Assembly: GCA_030268105.1 (NCBI GenBank)
Contig: BSDZ01000016.1
Span: 255,501-319,500 of the forward strand
Direction: 5' to 3'
DNA from: Volvox africanus
Lineage: Eukaryota > Chlorophyta > Chlorophyceae > Chlamydomonadales > Volvocaceae
Length of the DNA stretch: 64,000 nt
The notes beneath the pieces are model-generated. The model did no database searches and was not told the DNA's origin. It was given only the letters and a program-made list of their open reading frames with translations. Both the position numbers and the translations under genes were made by a program. Shown here in pieces: positions 42,460-52,895 of the stretch; position 1 is the first letter of the stretch, and each line of letters starts with the position of its first letter.

Positions 42460-45400
42460 ATGGCTTTAGCAATCTGTGTGGACCGCCTAGGCGCAACCTG
42501 GCAGCGTTGCCGCGCATCAAGTGTTCAAGGCGCGTTTCGATATCGCAGCTGGCGTTTGTCATACAACATACTTGAGGCTAATCAGAATAGTATCTGGCAC
42601 CGTCACACTTCAACAGACAGGACGTGCTGGCCTTGCGCATCAGCCTCGCCCGCGAGTGGCCCTTCCGTCGATCATACCTCGGGGCCCCAGATTATGCTTA
42701 TGGACGAACCGTTATCACCAATGGACGTTGATTCTGAACTCTGGGCGGTCCTTGACATCTGCACAGACGATGAGCTGGAGGCGTTGTACAACATCCTGCA
42801 CTCGACTTCTCCCTTCAGCCCCGTTATTAAGAGCCTTCTGGTACGATGTATGTGGAGGTTATGGTAGCACCAAAAAAGCAGATATTTGTCGCTCGCTCCA
42901 GGTGGACCTCTCGTGCGGTGTTCCGTTGGCCACCCAAACACCCCAACACACAAGACGACTGGTGTCATGGAGGCGATTTTTAATTGCACGAAGGAATCGG
43001 ATCGATGAGGTATCCTGTAGGAATCTCTCGAAGTGGCAGTGCGGATGTGTCCCTAACTGGGCCTGATAGTCATCCGCCTCCCTGTCCCCTCCTGTTGCCT
43101 GTATCGATGGCTCCCTGGCCGCCTTTGCCTGTCTTCGCGACCATTGGCCGCCTCCACGGCAGGTTGAGCGCGACGAGCCGGCACTGGTGTCCTTGCGTGG
43201 TCGGCGCAGCGTGATGCACAAGGTGGAGTCGCACTTCCGCTTCTTGGCTGCGGACTCGGTGCACCTGCTGCGGGGTGCGCGGCCGAGCTACCGGGAGGTG
43301 CTGCTCGACGTACGGGACAAGTGAGGGACAAAGGGTGGTCAAAGGGGGAATAAGGCGTCAAAGAGCCGACAGAGAATCGAAGGACCGGGGAGCGTTTGGT
43401 ATCTTTATCAGCGATGTGTGTGTGTGTGGTTCTGGTGGGAGGTGGGGAGTTGAGGAACGGTAGACTCGTTGAGTGAAGTTCATATCAGGAGGGAGGCCGT
43501 GCGCCTGTAAGGGTTTTGTTGTTGACGTCCCTTTCATCCCTTTCCTACGACGTCTTGCCGCCGCCCCCGCTTCTCCTCCCCTTCTCGTTGTCGTCTGGCC
43601 CTTGGTTGTTTTGGACTCAAGTCTCTCCCCTCAACCCCCCTCGGCTCCGCCGCATCCTTAGGCTGGACATCCGCTGCTCGCGCAACCTATCCACGTACGA
43701 CCTTGAGACGGAGATTTTCCTGCACGTGCTTAACGACTACGCCGATTACGTTCGGTCCCCCGAGCACGATGCCGCCGCCTCATCGGGTGTGGAGCCCTCC
43801 CTGGCGGCATCCTTTGCCACCGTTACCACCGTCGATGTAACTGCTCGAGGGGAAACTAAAGCCGGGGCGGGGGGAGCCGCCGGCCGAAGTGGCAGGTGAG
43901 TGGTGGCAGCGGGAGATATGGAACGAAGAAAGCTGAGGGTGAATGTCGAAGGCGGGGATTAGGGTATGGTATGGAGGAAAGGCATAGGGTTAAGTTATGT
44001 CATTCTAATTCAAGGCACAGGTTCCTGTGCCTGCGTCATACAACCTCTTCCAACACTCTGGAGATCACACCCAATCCACCCATTCATGCCCCCATGCCGC
44101 ACGGGTTGATGACGACCCGCCCTGCCGAACAGTTCCGCTGGCAATTCGAGCAGCAGTGCATCTAGCGTCTCCTCTTCTTCCAGTTCTTCAGAGAGGTCCG
44201 CCTCCTCCGTTCCCAACTGGACCGAACGGCTAACGGCACCTCTTCGGTTGGGTGTCAAGGATTTGGCCCCTACACTGCTCAACCTGGCGGGGGTGGTCAC
44301 TGTTACCAAGGTGCAGGAGGGGCAGAAGGACATACCCGGGGTCAGAGGTTAACGAACAAAAACGGGGGCGACTGGATCCGCCGCTTTAGTGGTGAGGCTG
44401 GCGGGAGGGGTTTTCCAAAGATGCTTTTCGGGGCCAGGGCGGGTCCCTGCACAGCCGGACGGCTGGACGAGAGCGCTTAGTGCGTTGATAACTGAACCAA
44501 GCTATGTTTGAGCTCACTATGCAACCCCAATACTAGTTGATATGCCGTGCTCATCGCAACCTTTCCTCTCCACTCACCCTTTCCTGGGTGGGCCGTTTCC
44601 CCTTCGCTTCACTTCCCTGCGTCCTCTGTGTTCCTGTCCTGCTGAGGCCCCCGCTACCTCCCCGTTCGCCCTGACCTGGGGCGCAGGTGGGCCAGCAGGC
44701 CACTCAGCAGCTGGCCGCAAACCTGCTGTGTAGCCACGTCAAGTACCAGGCGGCACTGCGGTCAGTCACCAGCGGAATGGGGGCTGGAATGGGGCTAGCT
44801 GCCAAAGGCGCTATGGCGGGCTGGGGCAAGCAGGCCATGCTGGAGGTGCGAGGAAAAAGGGACAGGGGCTCGGAAAGCCAGAAGGAAAAGGAAGGGTGAG
44901 CTAATTTACAGTGGAAAGGGAAGGTGGGACGAACAAACGACGGGAGGTGGTGACACGTGCCGGGGTTGGTGGACAAGGGCAATGCATGTGTTGGGGGCTG
45001 GATGGATGGATGCCCTGCGAAAGGGCGGGCAGGCTCGGGAGAGGATGGATGGAGACGAGCAGTGTCAGTTGTCGCAGATTTACACGCGCGCCCTCCATCT
45101 ATTTCGCCATTATTAACACGCACGCATATCTTGGCCTCCACAGGTTTATATGACCCTTGCCTAAACCCCTTTCCCTCGCCCCGGGTCCCTTGTCTGACCC
45201 CCGTATAACCCCCCTACCCCAGGCAGCGCAGCGCAGTTTGACAGCCGCCACAGCTCGCTACTCAGCACTCCGCGGCGCGATGGCCTTCCTCGGGCCCCTG
45301 CTGTGGGGCTGGCTGGCGGTAGACCTGGCGCTAAAGGCCGTGGGGACCGATTACGCCCGAGTGGTGCGGGCGGTCTTCCTCTTGTCGCAGGCAGGTGCTG

Positions 45401-45927
45401 GGCAGGTCGGGAGTGGGTGGGGTTCGGGCTCGGTGGAGGGGGAACTTTGAATGTTCTAAGCTTATATGGTTTTTAGTACGTTAAATATCGAGATTTTGGG
45501 TAAGCTTTTTCGTCTATAATCCATTGACCTTTATAGTAATTCCTTGATATGGCTCGCACTAAATATATACTCTCTGATCTTCTCAGCTATTGGTTCTAAA
45601 GAAACGCGGTGGCTTGACGCCGGCTCTTTTCAATGTATGCTGGCAGGCCGTGTCTGGCATGGCATGTTTTCGACAAATGCGACGCGCACGCATGCCGGCA
45701 TTCGCACACCACGTTTTCCAATAAAACCTTCTGGGGTGAGTATTTGGGTAGGTGGGTGGATATCTTCAGATGAAACACACACCATCTCCCGCTCCCTGGC
45801 CCTGCAGGTGCGACTAATACGCACTCACGGTTTCGTGTCCGCGGAAATGGAGGGCCTGAGAGACCGCACTCTCGACCCAGACGACGACTCGGATGACTAC
45901 CAGGACCCCGGGGCAGCGTTCTTCTAA
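42460..45927 (+). CDS. UPF0174/YaaW-like protein (7 exons, ~470 aa)
   Basis: Exons 42460-42840, 43163-43320, 43662-43895, 44133-44310, 44687-44845, 45223-45405 and 45808-45927 join in matching phase. The N-terminus (about 90 residues) is basic and could be a transit peptide. Next come LWAVLDICTDDELEALYNIL, FSPVIKSLLVERDEPALVSL, KVESHFRFLAADSVHLLRGA and RPSYREVLLDVRDKLDIRCS, then STYDLETEIFLHVLND. This order resembles bacterial YaaW (UPF0174/DUF3944), with its 'Y(R)E-LxDVxxxLKV' and 'STxxxExxIxxxIL' blocks. A Ser-rich insert follows, then a hydrophobic GAMAFLGPLLWGWLAVDLAL, like the family's membrane segment, then VVRAVFLLSQ...VRLIRTHGF and an acidic tail. Exon 6 may end earlier at 45390 with a GC donor. 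Function of the family is unknown. Confidence 0.6.
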
Positions 45928-46332
45928 ATCAGACACTGTACATTTTCTATGGCGATGTGCCGGTGCCAGTGGGGTTGGGTTGCCTGAAGCGGGTGTTGGT
46001 GGATTTTCCCTTCGTGATGCAACCAGCAAAGCCCTTGGGGACGCGGAGGACGACAAAGGCCAAGTAAAATTTCATCGTATATCCTTTCGTATTATGATAT
46101 CTCTTACTGTGTACCTCCGTTATGAAGTATGTTGATGGGTATGGTTACGCTGACTGCGCTGCAGAAACACAGGGGGAGCACAGAATCGCATCCCGGAAAA
46201 CCAGATATGTTTGATAATTCGCGGAAGAGTGATTTGTGATGCTTATGTGTGAAGTGCCCGAAATCAAAGGCAGGTGCAGGTGTGATTAGTGGGTACCGTG
46301 GCTTTCCACGGTAGCTGTGCACCGTTAAGCAG

Positions 46333-47462
46333 GCGGCGGGCCTGGCAAAACCTGGGCGTGCGCCGCAGTGATTACGACGAGACCTGCTGCTGGTCTGGCA
46401 AGTTTCATGACCACCACGAAGGCCGAATTGTATTTGGCGGCCAGCGAGTGCTGCCTACAACATGGCAGCGATGGAGGTGCTGGAACCTGTTTGTCCTTGC
46501 TTGTCCTTGTCGTTTGTTGGAGTTGGAGATTATTTACTTTTGGGCAGTTGGGTTGGTGCAATTTTTCCTGACCAACCGCTCCCATCCTCGCACCTGCTGT
46601 CCCGGCTCCTGCCCGCACAAATTCTTCTTCCGGTCGTGTCTATCGCTGGGTATGTTCAAAAAGGATTTCATGGAGCTGGAACGATTGTCCCATGGCATTG
46701 ATGGGCCCGTGCCCCGGTAAGTGGGAATGTTTCCAAATGAATGCGTTTTTGTATGAGGTTAACCATCCAGGACCCGCTCCGGGCGGCCGTTGACGACAGC
46801 ACTGCGGTGATTCTTTTGCTGAGACAAGACACTTAAAGTTTGTGGTGAAGGGGCTATGAGGGGTCAACAGTGGTTTTGTCCGTGTAGCGCTTTCGCCGAA
46901 TGGAGCAATCGTGAAAGGTTTTTCTTAGTTCTGTGAGGAAACCTGACGACACCGCAATTGAAGACTCACCTGTTTTCGCTGATGAGGGCAGGGAGGGGTT
47001 TGCCATCGCGGCAGCGCCCTCACGCATTGATTTGCTTATTTGCAACATTAAAATTGCTCTTAGGTGCACACCCCAACCAACATATCTTACCAACTGGACA
47101 AGCTCTTGCGCTTCTATCCCACGCATCTATACAGTCAGGAGAGATAAGGAGCTGTTCATGCCGATAAATGAATGTTGCATGCGTTATGCGATGGTGCACT
47201 GCCGGGTGAAGTGCATGTGATCTTGCGTGGTGTGGAAGATATTTGATCTATCTTCAGGCAGGGCTAGTTAGGTGCTGCTGCCTTCCGTCAAGTGTGTGAA
47301 AATCAGCATAATTCTTTTGTGATTGGCAATGCAACAATGAAGATTGCATTGGTGGGATTCTCGCGGATAAGAATAGTGATGAACGGTAGCAGCGGCTACT
47401 CGGAGGCCGGCGAGGAGGGGCTATGGCGGCTGAGGCTGAAGGCGCTGGGGCTGCCGGACTAG
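46333..47462 (+). CDS. Uncharacterised protein with a hydrophobic segment (3 exons, 5' end missing)
   Basis: Exons 46333-46716, 46929-47063 and 47390-47462 join in phase 2 at both junctions. Features: WSGKFHDHHEGRIVFGGQRV, a hydrophobic stretch CWNLFVLACPCRLLELEIIY through FWAVGLVQFFL, a Cys-rich TCCPGSCPHKF, then MFKKDFMELERLSHGIDGPV before a GTAAGT donor. Next comes RKPDDTAIEDSPVFADEGRE, and last GYSEAGEEGLWRLRLKALGL-PD with a stop. The first exon needs an upstream partner that I did not find. No family was recognised. It follows the YaaW-like gene on the same strand. Confidence 0.4.
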
Positions 47463-47562
47463 GAGGCGGGTGGTGAGCAAATGGGGAAAAAGGGAAAAGG
47501 CCATGCGATTCCTACCGGTTTGTCGTACATGGCAGGGGGAGTCGCATGGAGGTTAAGACGGT

Positions 47563-48526
47563 ATGGCTATGTCACCACGTTGTGGCGGTTGTAACCAGTG
47601 TGAGCTGACGGTGGTGGACTGCGTGATTGAGGCATTTCGTTGCGCGAATGACCAGGAACTGCAGTATCGCATAAGGCCCCGTCATGTGTACACGAAGCGA
47701 CTCATGCTGCTTGCTGCACGATCTGGGTTTGGCAAGCCATTGCGGTAGGTAGGGTGCTCCTCATGTTCATTGCCGTGCGCAGCACCAGCACCAGCAGCAG
47801 GAGCGGTAATATTCATAAGGCCCCAGGCCCCATTCATAAAGCACTGCGGAATCCCGAGTCCGCACTTCACCCGGTCTGCTCACTGCCTGCCACCAAGCAG
47901 GTATCCCGCTAAGGGCGGCGGCTCTCCTGCTGGCGACGGCACGGGCCAGGCTCCGGGCGGCCTCATCCTCATCGTCGACTTCTTTCCAGTCAACCACTAT
48001 GGCGAGTACGACGAGGATCTGATGCTCGTACAGCACCCGCCCAAGGGAGGTGCGGCGGCGTGGCGAAGAGAAGGGGCCAAGATGGAACTGGAAGGTAAAA
48101 GCTTTGGGTTCTGAAAGAGAGAGGGACGGACCGCTCCGCAGTCCGTTACGGATTTCCGAAAGGTTGTCGGGGTTTACTCGGGCGCCCTTCAGGCTGTGTT
48201 TGTGTCTCGTTGCCTGGTTCCTTCACGGCAGTGGCAAGGTTGTGTCCTAACCAGGCAACACCTGGTGCATCCCCTGGACTGAGCCGCCCTCCTGACCCCC
48301 AAGCGCAGGCACGTGGTACGGACCTGACGAAGGGCCCGACACGCAGCCATCCGGAAACGGCTTCTCTCTGCGGGGCTCCGAGATGTCGGGGGACCCCACG
48401 CGCGTCGTCAATCCTGGAAGCGACTATGGCGAGTACGACAAAGGATTCTATGATCCGATCCCTGACGACTGTCGATATTACGCATTTTCCAGGGGCCCAT
48501 TAAGTCTTCATGCAAGAAAACGATAA
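47563..48526 (+). CDS. Uncharacterised ~197-aa protein (3 exons)
   Basis: Exons 47563-47744, 47901-48094 and 48309-48526 join in phase 2 then 1, with GTAGGT and GTAAAA donors and CAG acceptors. Residues: CGGCNQCELTVVDCVIEAFR (two close Cys pairs), RPRHVYTKRLMLLAARSGFG, a Gly/Pro stretch, LILIVDFFPVNHYGEYDEDL, KMELEGTWYGPDEGP, then SDYGEYDKGFYDPIPDDCRY. HYGEYDED and DYGEYDKG look like an internal repeat. It may be the 3' part of a longer gene that includes 46333-47462. No family was recognised. Confidence 0.45.
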
Positions 48527-48822
48527 AAACCCATAGCAGTGTATGGCTGCTCCATCGCTGTGAAGTCTTACTCCGATAGATGAACCACTGTTTCGTCTGC
48601 GACTGCGTTGCAAAACAGGAGCTTACCTAACCCGGTAAAGGCCGGTATGATAGCATAATAACATTTATATTGTTTGGCCATTTGTCCTTGGTTGGTCTGG
48701 TGAACACGGCCGTTGACATTAGCTTGATGGCACCACTGAATCCCTTCATCCTTACGTTGGGTTTGCATACCTAGTGGATTCTCGAAGCTACATACATTTG
48801 CTTGGCTTGGCCAGATCACGGT

Positions 48823-49150
48823 CGAAGATTATTGGGTCGGCAAAGTGTTGTCCAAGCTAGGATGGCGTCACGGGGAGTAAGATGAGGGGTATCTAAGCTA
48901 GGATACCGTCACTCAGGGATAAGATTATTAGGTTAGCAAAGTCGGTTTGATCGCTAGCTAGATTGGCTAAACTTGAGGCTAGCAGGGTGGTTATACATAG
49001 CTAGATTGGTTTCATTCACTGCGGCCTAAGATAAGGTTATTGGCAGGGTCACTTGTGCAAGCTAGATTGGCTTAACAGGGGGCTAAGATTTGGTTAGCAA
49101 AGTGGGTTTTGACAGCTAAACTGAGCTTTACAAAGAGTCACCTAATCCAT
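48823..49150 (+). repeat. Degenerate tandem repeat, ~55-bp unit, about six copies
   Basis: Units share (C)TAAGAT-x-AGGTTAGCAAAGT...AGCTAGATTGGCT with drift: starts near 48823, 48880, 48923, 48981, 49026 and 49081. Not coding. It lies directly left of the LINE chain and could be the 3' untranslated region of an older element. Confidence 0.65.
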
Positions 49151-49239
49151 TAGGAGTAGCATCAGGGTGAAATTGTGTCATCAAGATTAGGAATAAGATT
49201 GGGAACAGGGCATCGTAAAAAACTAGAGTAACCGGCCGA

Positions 49240-49339
49240 TTCCTACCCTTTTTTAGAAAATGTGGTGGCCTGTCCGCAGTGGGCGGTGGCGGACTGTTCT
49301 CCATAAGCGACATACATACATACATACATACATACATAC
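49240..49339 (+). repeat. 3' end of an older LINE with (CATA)n tail
   Basis: A GC-rich end (GGGCGGTGGCGGACTGTTCT, then CCATAAGCGA) is followed by about seven CATA units (49311-49339). The same architecture ends the two elements to the right. The next LINE begins immediately after this tail. Confidence 0.55.
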
Positions 49340-52300
49340 GGTTTCAACGGTTTCAAATCCAGGCTTGTTAAAATGGAAGCAGGGGTAAGACAGGGTTGCC
49401 CCCTAGCACCCCTGCTGTATCTCTTTGTTGCCCAGGCCTTGTTCAGCTGGCTAAAGAGCCAAGAGATAGGCCTCCGCCTATTGCCTTCAGATGAAGACAG
49501 GGTCACAGCCTGTCAGTTTGCTGACGATGCAGAAGTGGCCCTTGAAGGAGAGGAATCCGTGCCAGCCTTCCTTGAAGCCATGGATACGTTTGCCCGGGCA
49601 TCAGGTCAACGCCTGAACCTGGATAAGATGGAAATCCTACCCATAGGGGCTGTGGACGACCACCGTCAGGGAAGCACAATAAATGGCCTGAAGGTGGTCA
49701 CCACTGCGACAGCCCTTAACTTGCCAATGGACAACCAAGTGCAGCCGTCCCAACCAGACTGGCCTGAGATGCTAGCACTGGCCTACACGAGGATGCAACG
49801 CCTAGCCCATTATCCGCTCTCTGCCTTTGGTCGGGCTGCAGCAGTCTCAAGCTATTGCCTGCAAACAGTCACTTGGCATATGGAGCATGGTGGACCACCT
49901 CCAGATACCACTCTGACCTACATTGAACGCTTAGCTGCTCGCCTTGTAGATCGGCAACAGGGCCCAGAAGACCAGGGCCAGCGCTTCACTGGAGTACCTA
50001 GCAGACTCTTGGTGGGACACCCATCAACTGGTGGTTTTGGCCTACTGCCCCTCAGGCAACACATTCGGGCAAGACAAGCCATGTGGGCAGTGCGATTCAT
50101 CCGAGGGGCCCTGATGGCCAGGAGTGAGGGAGAGAGGGTAACGCTTTTGGACACGGCGATGAATACGGTTGCTGAAGAAGAGGAAGAGCCTGCTACTAGT
50201 GGTAATGTACGAAGCCTCCACCCCTGGATCCGGACCCTGGCCACCTACCTGGAGATCACCCATCTGGCCTTTAAACCTTGGGCCCTTACCACTGCCCAGG
50301 CAACTGGGCCCTGGCTGGGTGGAGAGACCTTGCCTGAGGAGATCAGCCGAATTGTAGGGGCCTTAGGGCACCTCCCACCACTAGAAGATGTCAGCAAACC
50401 ACCTTTAGCCCCTGGAGTCTGGTGCTGGGCGGCTGCTCTCTGGGGAAATCCTTTGCTGCCCAACAATTCGGACAATGGGGGAAGTGTCAACGGTAACAAC
50501 CACCGCCCAGGCCTGGAAACCCGTCACCCACTGATGGCTTCATGCAGAAAACTGCTCACAGTTGGGGACCTGGTAAGGGTGTACGACATGCTGGAGCATG
50601 ACCAAATATCCCTCCCTCAGTACATGACCTGGCTAGACTGGACCCAACAGTTTCTAGACCCCTCAGCTAGCCCCACCCAACTGCGAGACAAGGAGTCTAC
50701 CCGTATGGCTCTCTCAGCTCTATGCAACGATATCAGCCCGGCATGGATAGCAGCAGCACGGGAGGTAGTCAACCGCTTACAACCCCAACAGCCGGACAGG
50801 GTGGAGGACAGAATGCAGCAGCAGATGCCAGCACCACCAGACCGCACCACAGTTATGGCCATGATCGTCAGGCGTTTGGGCTGGACATTGCCAGGGGACT
50901 CGGGTATAGTGCCTCTCTACAACCTTACGGTCAGCCAAGCTACTCAGCTGCAAGGGGTTTCAACAGCGGAGGAGCGATTGGAGCTCTTGTCAGCTTTTGT
51001 GCAGGAGGCGCAAGGGATGCCAACAGACGGACCAACTCCTCCCTGTCCTGTCACTGACCTCCAGCGCTTTCAGGCAACCCTAGACAGGCTGTGGACAGCA
51101 GTTCGGTGGGAAAATAAAAACAAAGAGACGCTGTGGCGTTTGGTGGTCGATGGGATACCCATGCCTGGCAACACACATCTTTCCAGGGTGCCCATCAAAC
51201 CATGTGGGTGTGGCAGCTATGGAGCTGATACTGATCAACCTTGCTCCCCACGCCTGCACCACTTCTGGGAGTGCCCTATAGCCAAGGCGGTGCGAGAACA
51301 GATCGACAGACATCTGCCATTGCCGACATCAGCCACCATTGAAGGGGGCATGACCAGGCAACAGCTATGGCTTGTCCAAGCACCTCCCGGTTGCGAGCAG
51401 GCCCCATGGGATGTGATAGCTTTGGCAGCCTTATCTTCTATGGAATATGGCAGGCACTGTCTCCGGGCGGCAACCAGGGAACACAGGCCACAGGGGCCTT
51501 CTACCCACGGACGGCAGCAGCAACAACAGACCCACACAGCAGAGCAGGGACCCCGTCAACGGGCTATTACTGACTTCTTCAACCGTTCAGGAGGGTTCCC
51601 TCAAGAGGAAGAGGAAGATGCCAACACCCGTCCAATCATCTCTACGACACAGCCAACAAAGGACACTCCAACACAAACAGCAGCCTCACCCCTGGACCGT
51701 GCACGGGCCCGTACAGTTGCAGATTTTTGGGCACGCTTGCATTCTTTTGCAGCGTTGGGAATACCTCACTACGGCTGGGATCAGGTGGGACCACAACATC
51801 CCATCCTAGCCATAGTTGGCACGCAAATGCGGTGTGCAGTTCCGGTTGACATCACCGACCATGGAGCAGCAAGAACAGAGCAGGGGCTTTAGGGCAGGAG
51901 TTTTGAGGAGGAGGTTCTGTGGGAGGAAAGGGGGAGAGTGGGGGAGGTAGAGACAAGGAGAGGGCGGTCTAGTTCTTGAGGAGGGGAAGGGAGAGGGTGG
52001 AGGGTTTCGTGGCTAGAGGTTCCTGTGTCCAGGCTTCGGGTCCTTAGGGTTTTAGGGGGGGTCAGCGAGAGAGGTCTTTCCTTTTTGTGCAGTTCAGGTG
52101 TCTGCGGGGCCAGCTTTGGGTGGGGCCGGAAGGCTTTCTAGGGGGGCGCCAGTTTGGCTTGTCATCCCCCCCTCCGCCTCTTGTTGGGTTCTTCCGGCTT
52201 GGCTGTGTAAGGGTGTGCTTTCCTGCTGGTGTTTCTCCTCTGAGGGGATCTGTGTGTGTCTGTCAGGCTCTTGCCAGGTCAGTTTCGGGTTAGAGGAGAG

Positions 52301-52612
52301 GTTTCCCCGTCCTTTGAGCAGCTAGGTGTCCCCCGTTTTCTGTTGGGCCTTTCTGTGGTTTCTTGGTGGCCCTGAGTGCTCTGTGAGTGGCCAGGCGAGA
52401 GCCTGTGAGGGCTCGCTGGCCCTAGTGAGAGGGGGAGCACGTGGCAGGACAGACAGACAAAGCCACGTGTTCCTCCCCTGCGCTGTGGCTCGGTCCGGTC
52501 AGGACCCCCGGTGCTCGTCTTTGAAGGGCGAGTCGCCCACAGTGTAACACCCATACATACATACATACATACATACATACATACAAACATACATACATAC
52601 ATACATACAGGG
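49340..52612 (+). mobile_element. 5'-truncated non-LTR retrotransposon (LINE)
   Basis: It starts inside the RT palm, runs through an 839-codon frame, a ~660-bp GC-rich 3' untranslated region (51893-52550) and a (CATA)n tail (52551-52609, one unit CAAA). The missing 5' part would hold endonuclease and RT fingers, typical of incomplete target-primed reverse transcription. Insertion is directly into the CATA tail of the element to its left. Confidence 0.88.
49373..51892 (+). CDS. LINE ORF2-like protein, C-terminal 839 aa
   Basis: It begins MEAGVRQGCPLAPLLYLFVA, the RT block before the active site. The preceding codons FKSRLVK continue the same domain, so the ATG is not a true start. The catalytic box is QFADDAEVAL (about 50-60), FADD in place of YADD. 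ASGQRLNLDKMEILP is the next RT block. A long helical region follows. Near residue 615-645 a Cys/His cluster (KPCGCGSYGADTDQP, CSPRLHHFWECPIA) matches the zinc-binding end of many LINE proteins. Residues 729-736 read QRAITDFF, a PCNA-box-like motif, and a looser TVADFW follows about 55 residues on. No stop or frameshift is present, so the insertion is young. Confidence 0.88.
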   Translation: MEAGVRQGCPLAPLLYLFVAQALFSWLKSQEIGLRLLPSDEDRVTACQFADDAEVALEGEESVPAFLEAMDTFARASGQRLNLDKMEILPIGAVDDHRQGSTINGLKVVTTATALNLPMDNQVQPSQPDWPEMLALAYTRMQRLAHYPLSAFGRAAAVSSYCLQTVTWHMEHGGPPPDTTLTYIERLAARLVDRQQGPEDQGQRFTGVPSRLLVGHPSTGGFGLLPLRQHIRARQAMWAVRFIRGALMARSEGERVTLLDTAMNTVAEEEEEPATSGNVRSLHPWIRTLATYLEITHLAFKPWALTTAQATGPWLGGETLPEEISRIVGALGHLPPLEDVSKPPLAPGVWCWAAALWGNPLLPNNSDNGGSVNGNNHRPGLETRHPLMASCRKLLTVGDLVRVYDMLEHDQISLPQYMTWLDWTQQFLDPSASPTQLRDKESTRMALSALCNDISPAWIAAAREVVNRLQPQQPDRVEDRMQQQMPAPPDRTTVMAMIVRRLGWTLPGDSGIVPLYNLTVSQATQLQGVSTAEERLELLSAFVQEAQGMPTDGPTPPCPVTDLQRFQATLDRLWTAVRWENKNKETLWRLVVDGIPMPGNTHLSRVPIKPCGCGSYGADTDQPCSPRLHHFWECPIAKAVREQIDRHLPLPTSATIEGGMTRQQLWLVQAPPGCEQAPWDVIALAALSSMEYGRHCLRAATREHRPQGPSTHGRQQQQQTHTAEQGPRQRAITDFFNRSGGFPQEEEEDANTRPIISTTQPTKDTPTQTAASPLDRARARTVADFWARLHSFAALGIPHYGWDQVGPQHPILAIVGTQMRCAVPVDITDHGAARTEQGL

Positions 52613-52895
52613 TTTTCTTGCTTTTAGGGAGGTAGGGGTGCTTTCTTGCCCTCTCCATCTGGGACCTGGCGGGGTTGGCTGAGGCTCTGTTCCATTGAGT
52701 AGCCAGGCTTGAGGCACGTGAGGTCTGTGTGCCTTTGCTGGCTGAGCGAGGGGAGGAATGCACGGCAGGACGAACAGACTAAGCCGTGTGATCCCCTCTG
52801 CGCTGTGGTTCGCCCCGGTCAGGGCCCCGGTGCTTGTCCTTTCAGGGCAAGTCGCCCACACTGTAACAGCCGTTCATACATACATTTATACAAAC
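52613..52895 (+). mobile_element. Second LINE 3' fragment of the same family
   Basis: It is diverged but colinear with 52375-52550 (shared words: CAGGAC-x-x-ACAGAC, CCTCTGCGCTGTGG, GGTCAGG-x-CC, CCGGTGCT, GGGC-x-AGTCGCCCACA, TGTAACA). It ends in a short CATA tail (52875-52889). Only about 280 bp are present, so it is heavily 5'-truncated. The tail of the left element directly abuts its 5' end. Confidence 0.78.

Noticed and set aside
49311..49339. CRISPR-like or satellite array
   Set aside because: It is a simple CATA microsatellite at the end of a LINE, with no spacers.
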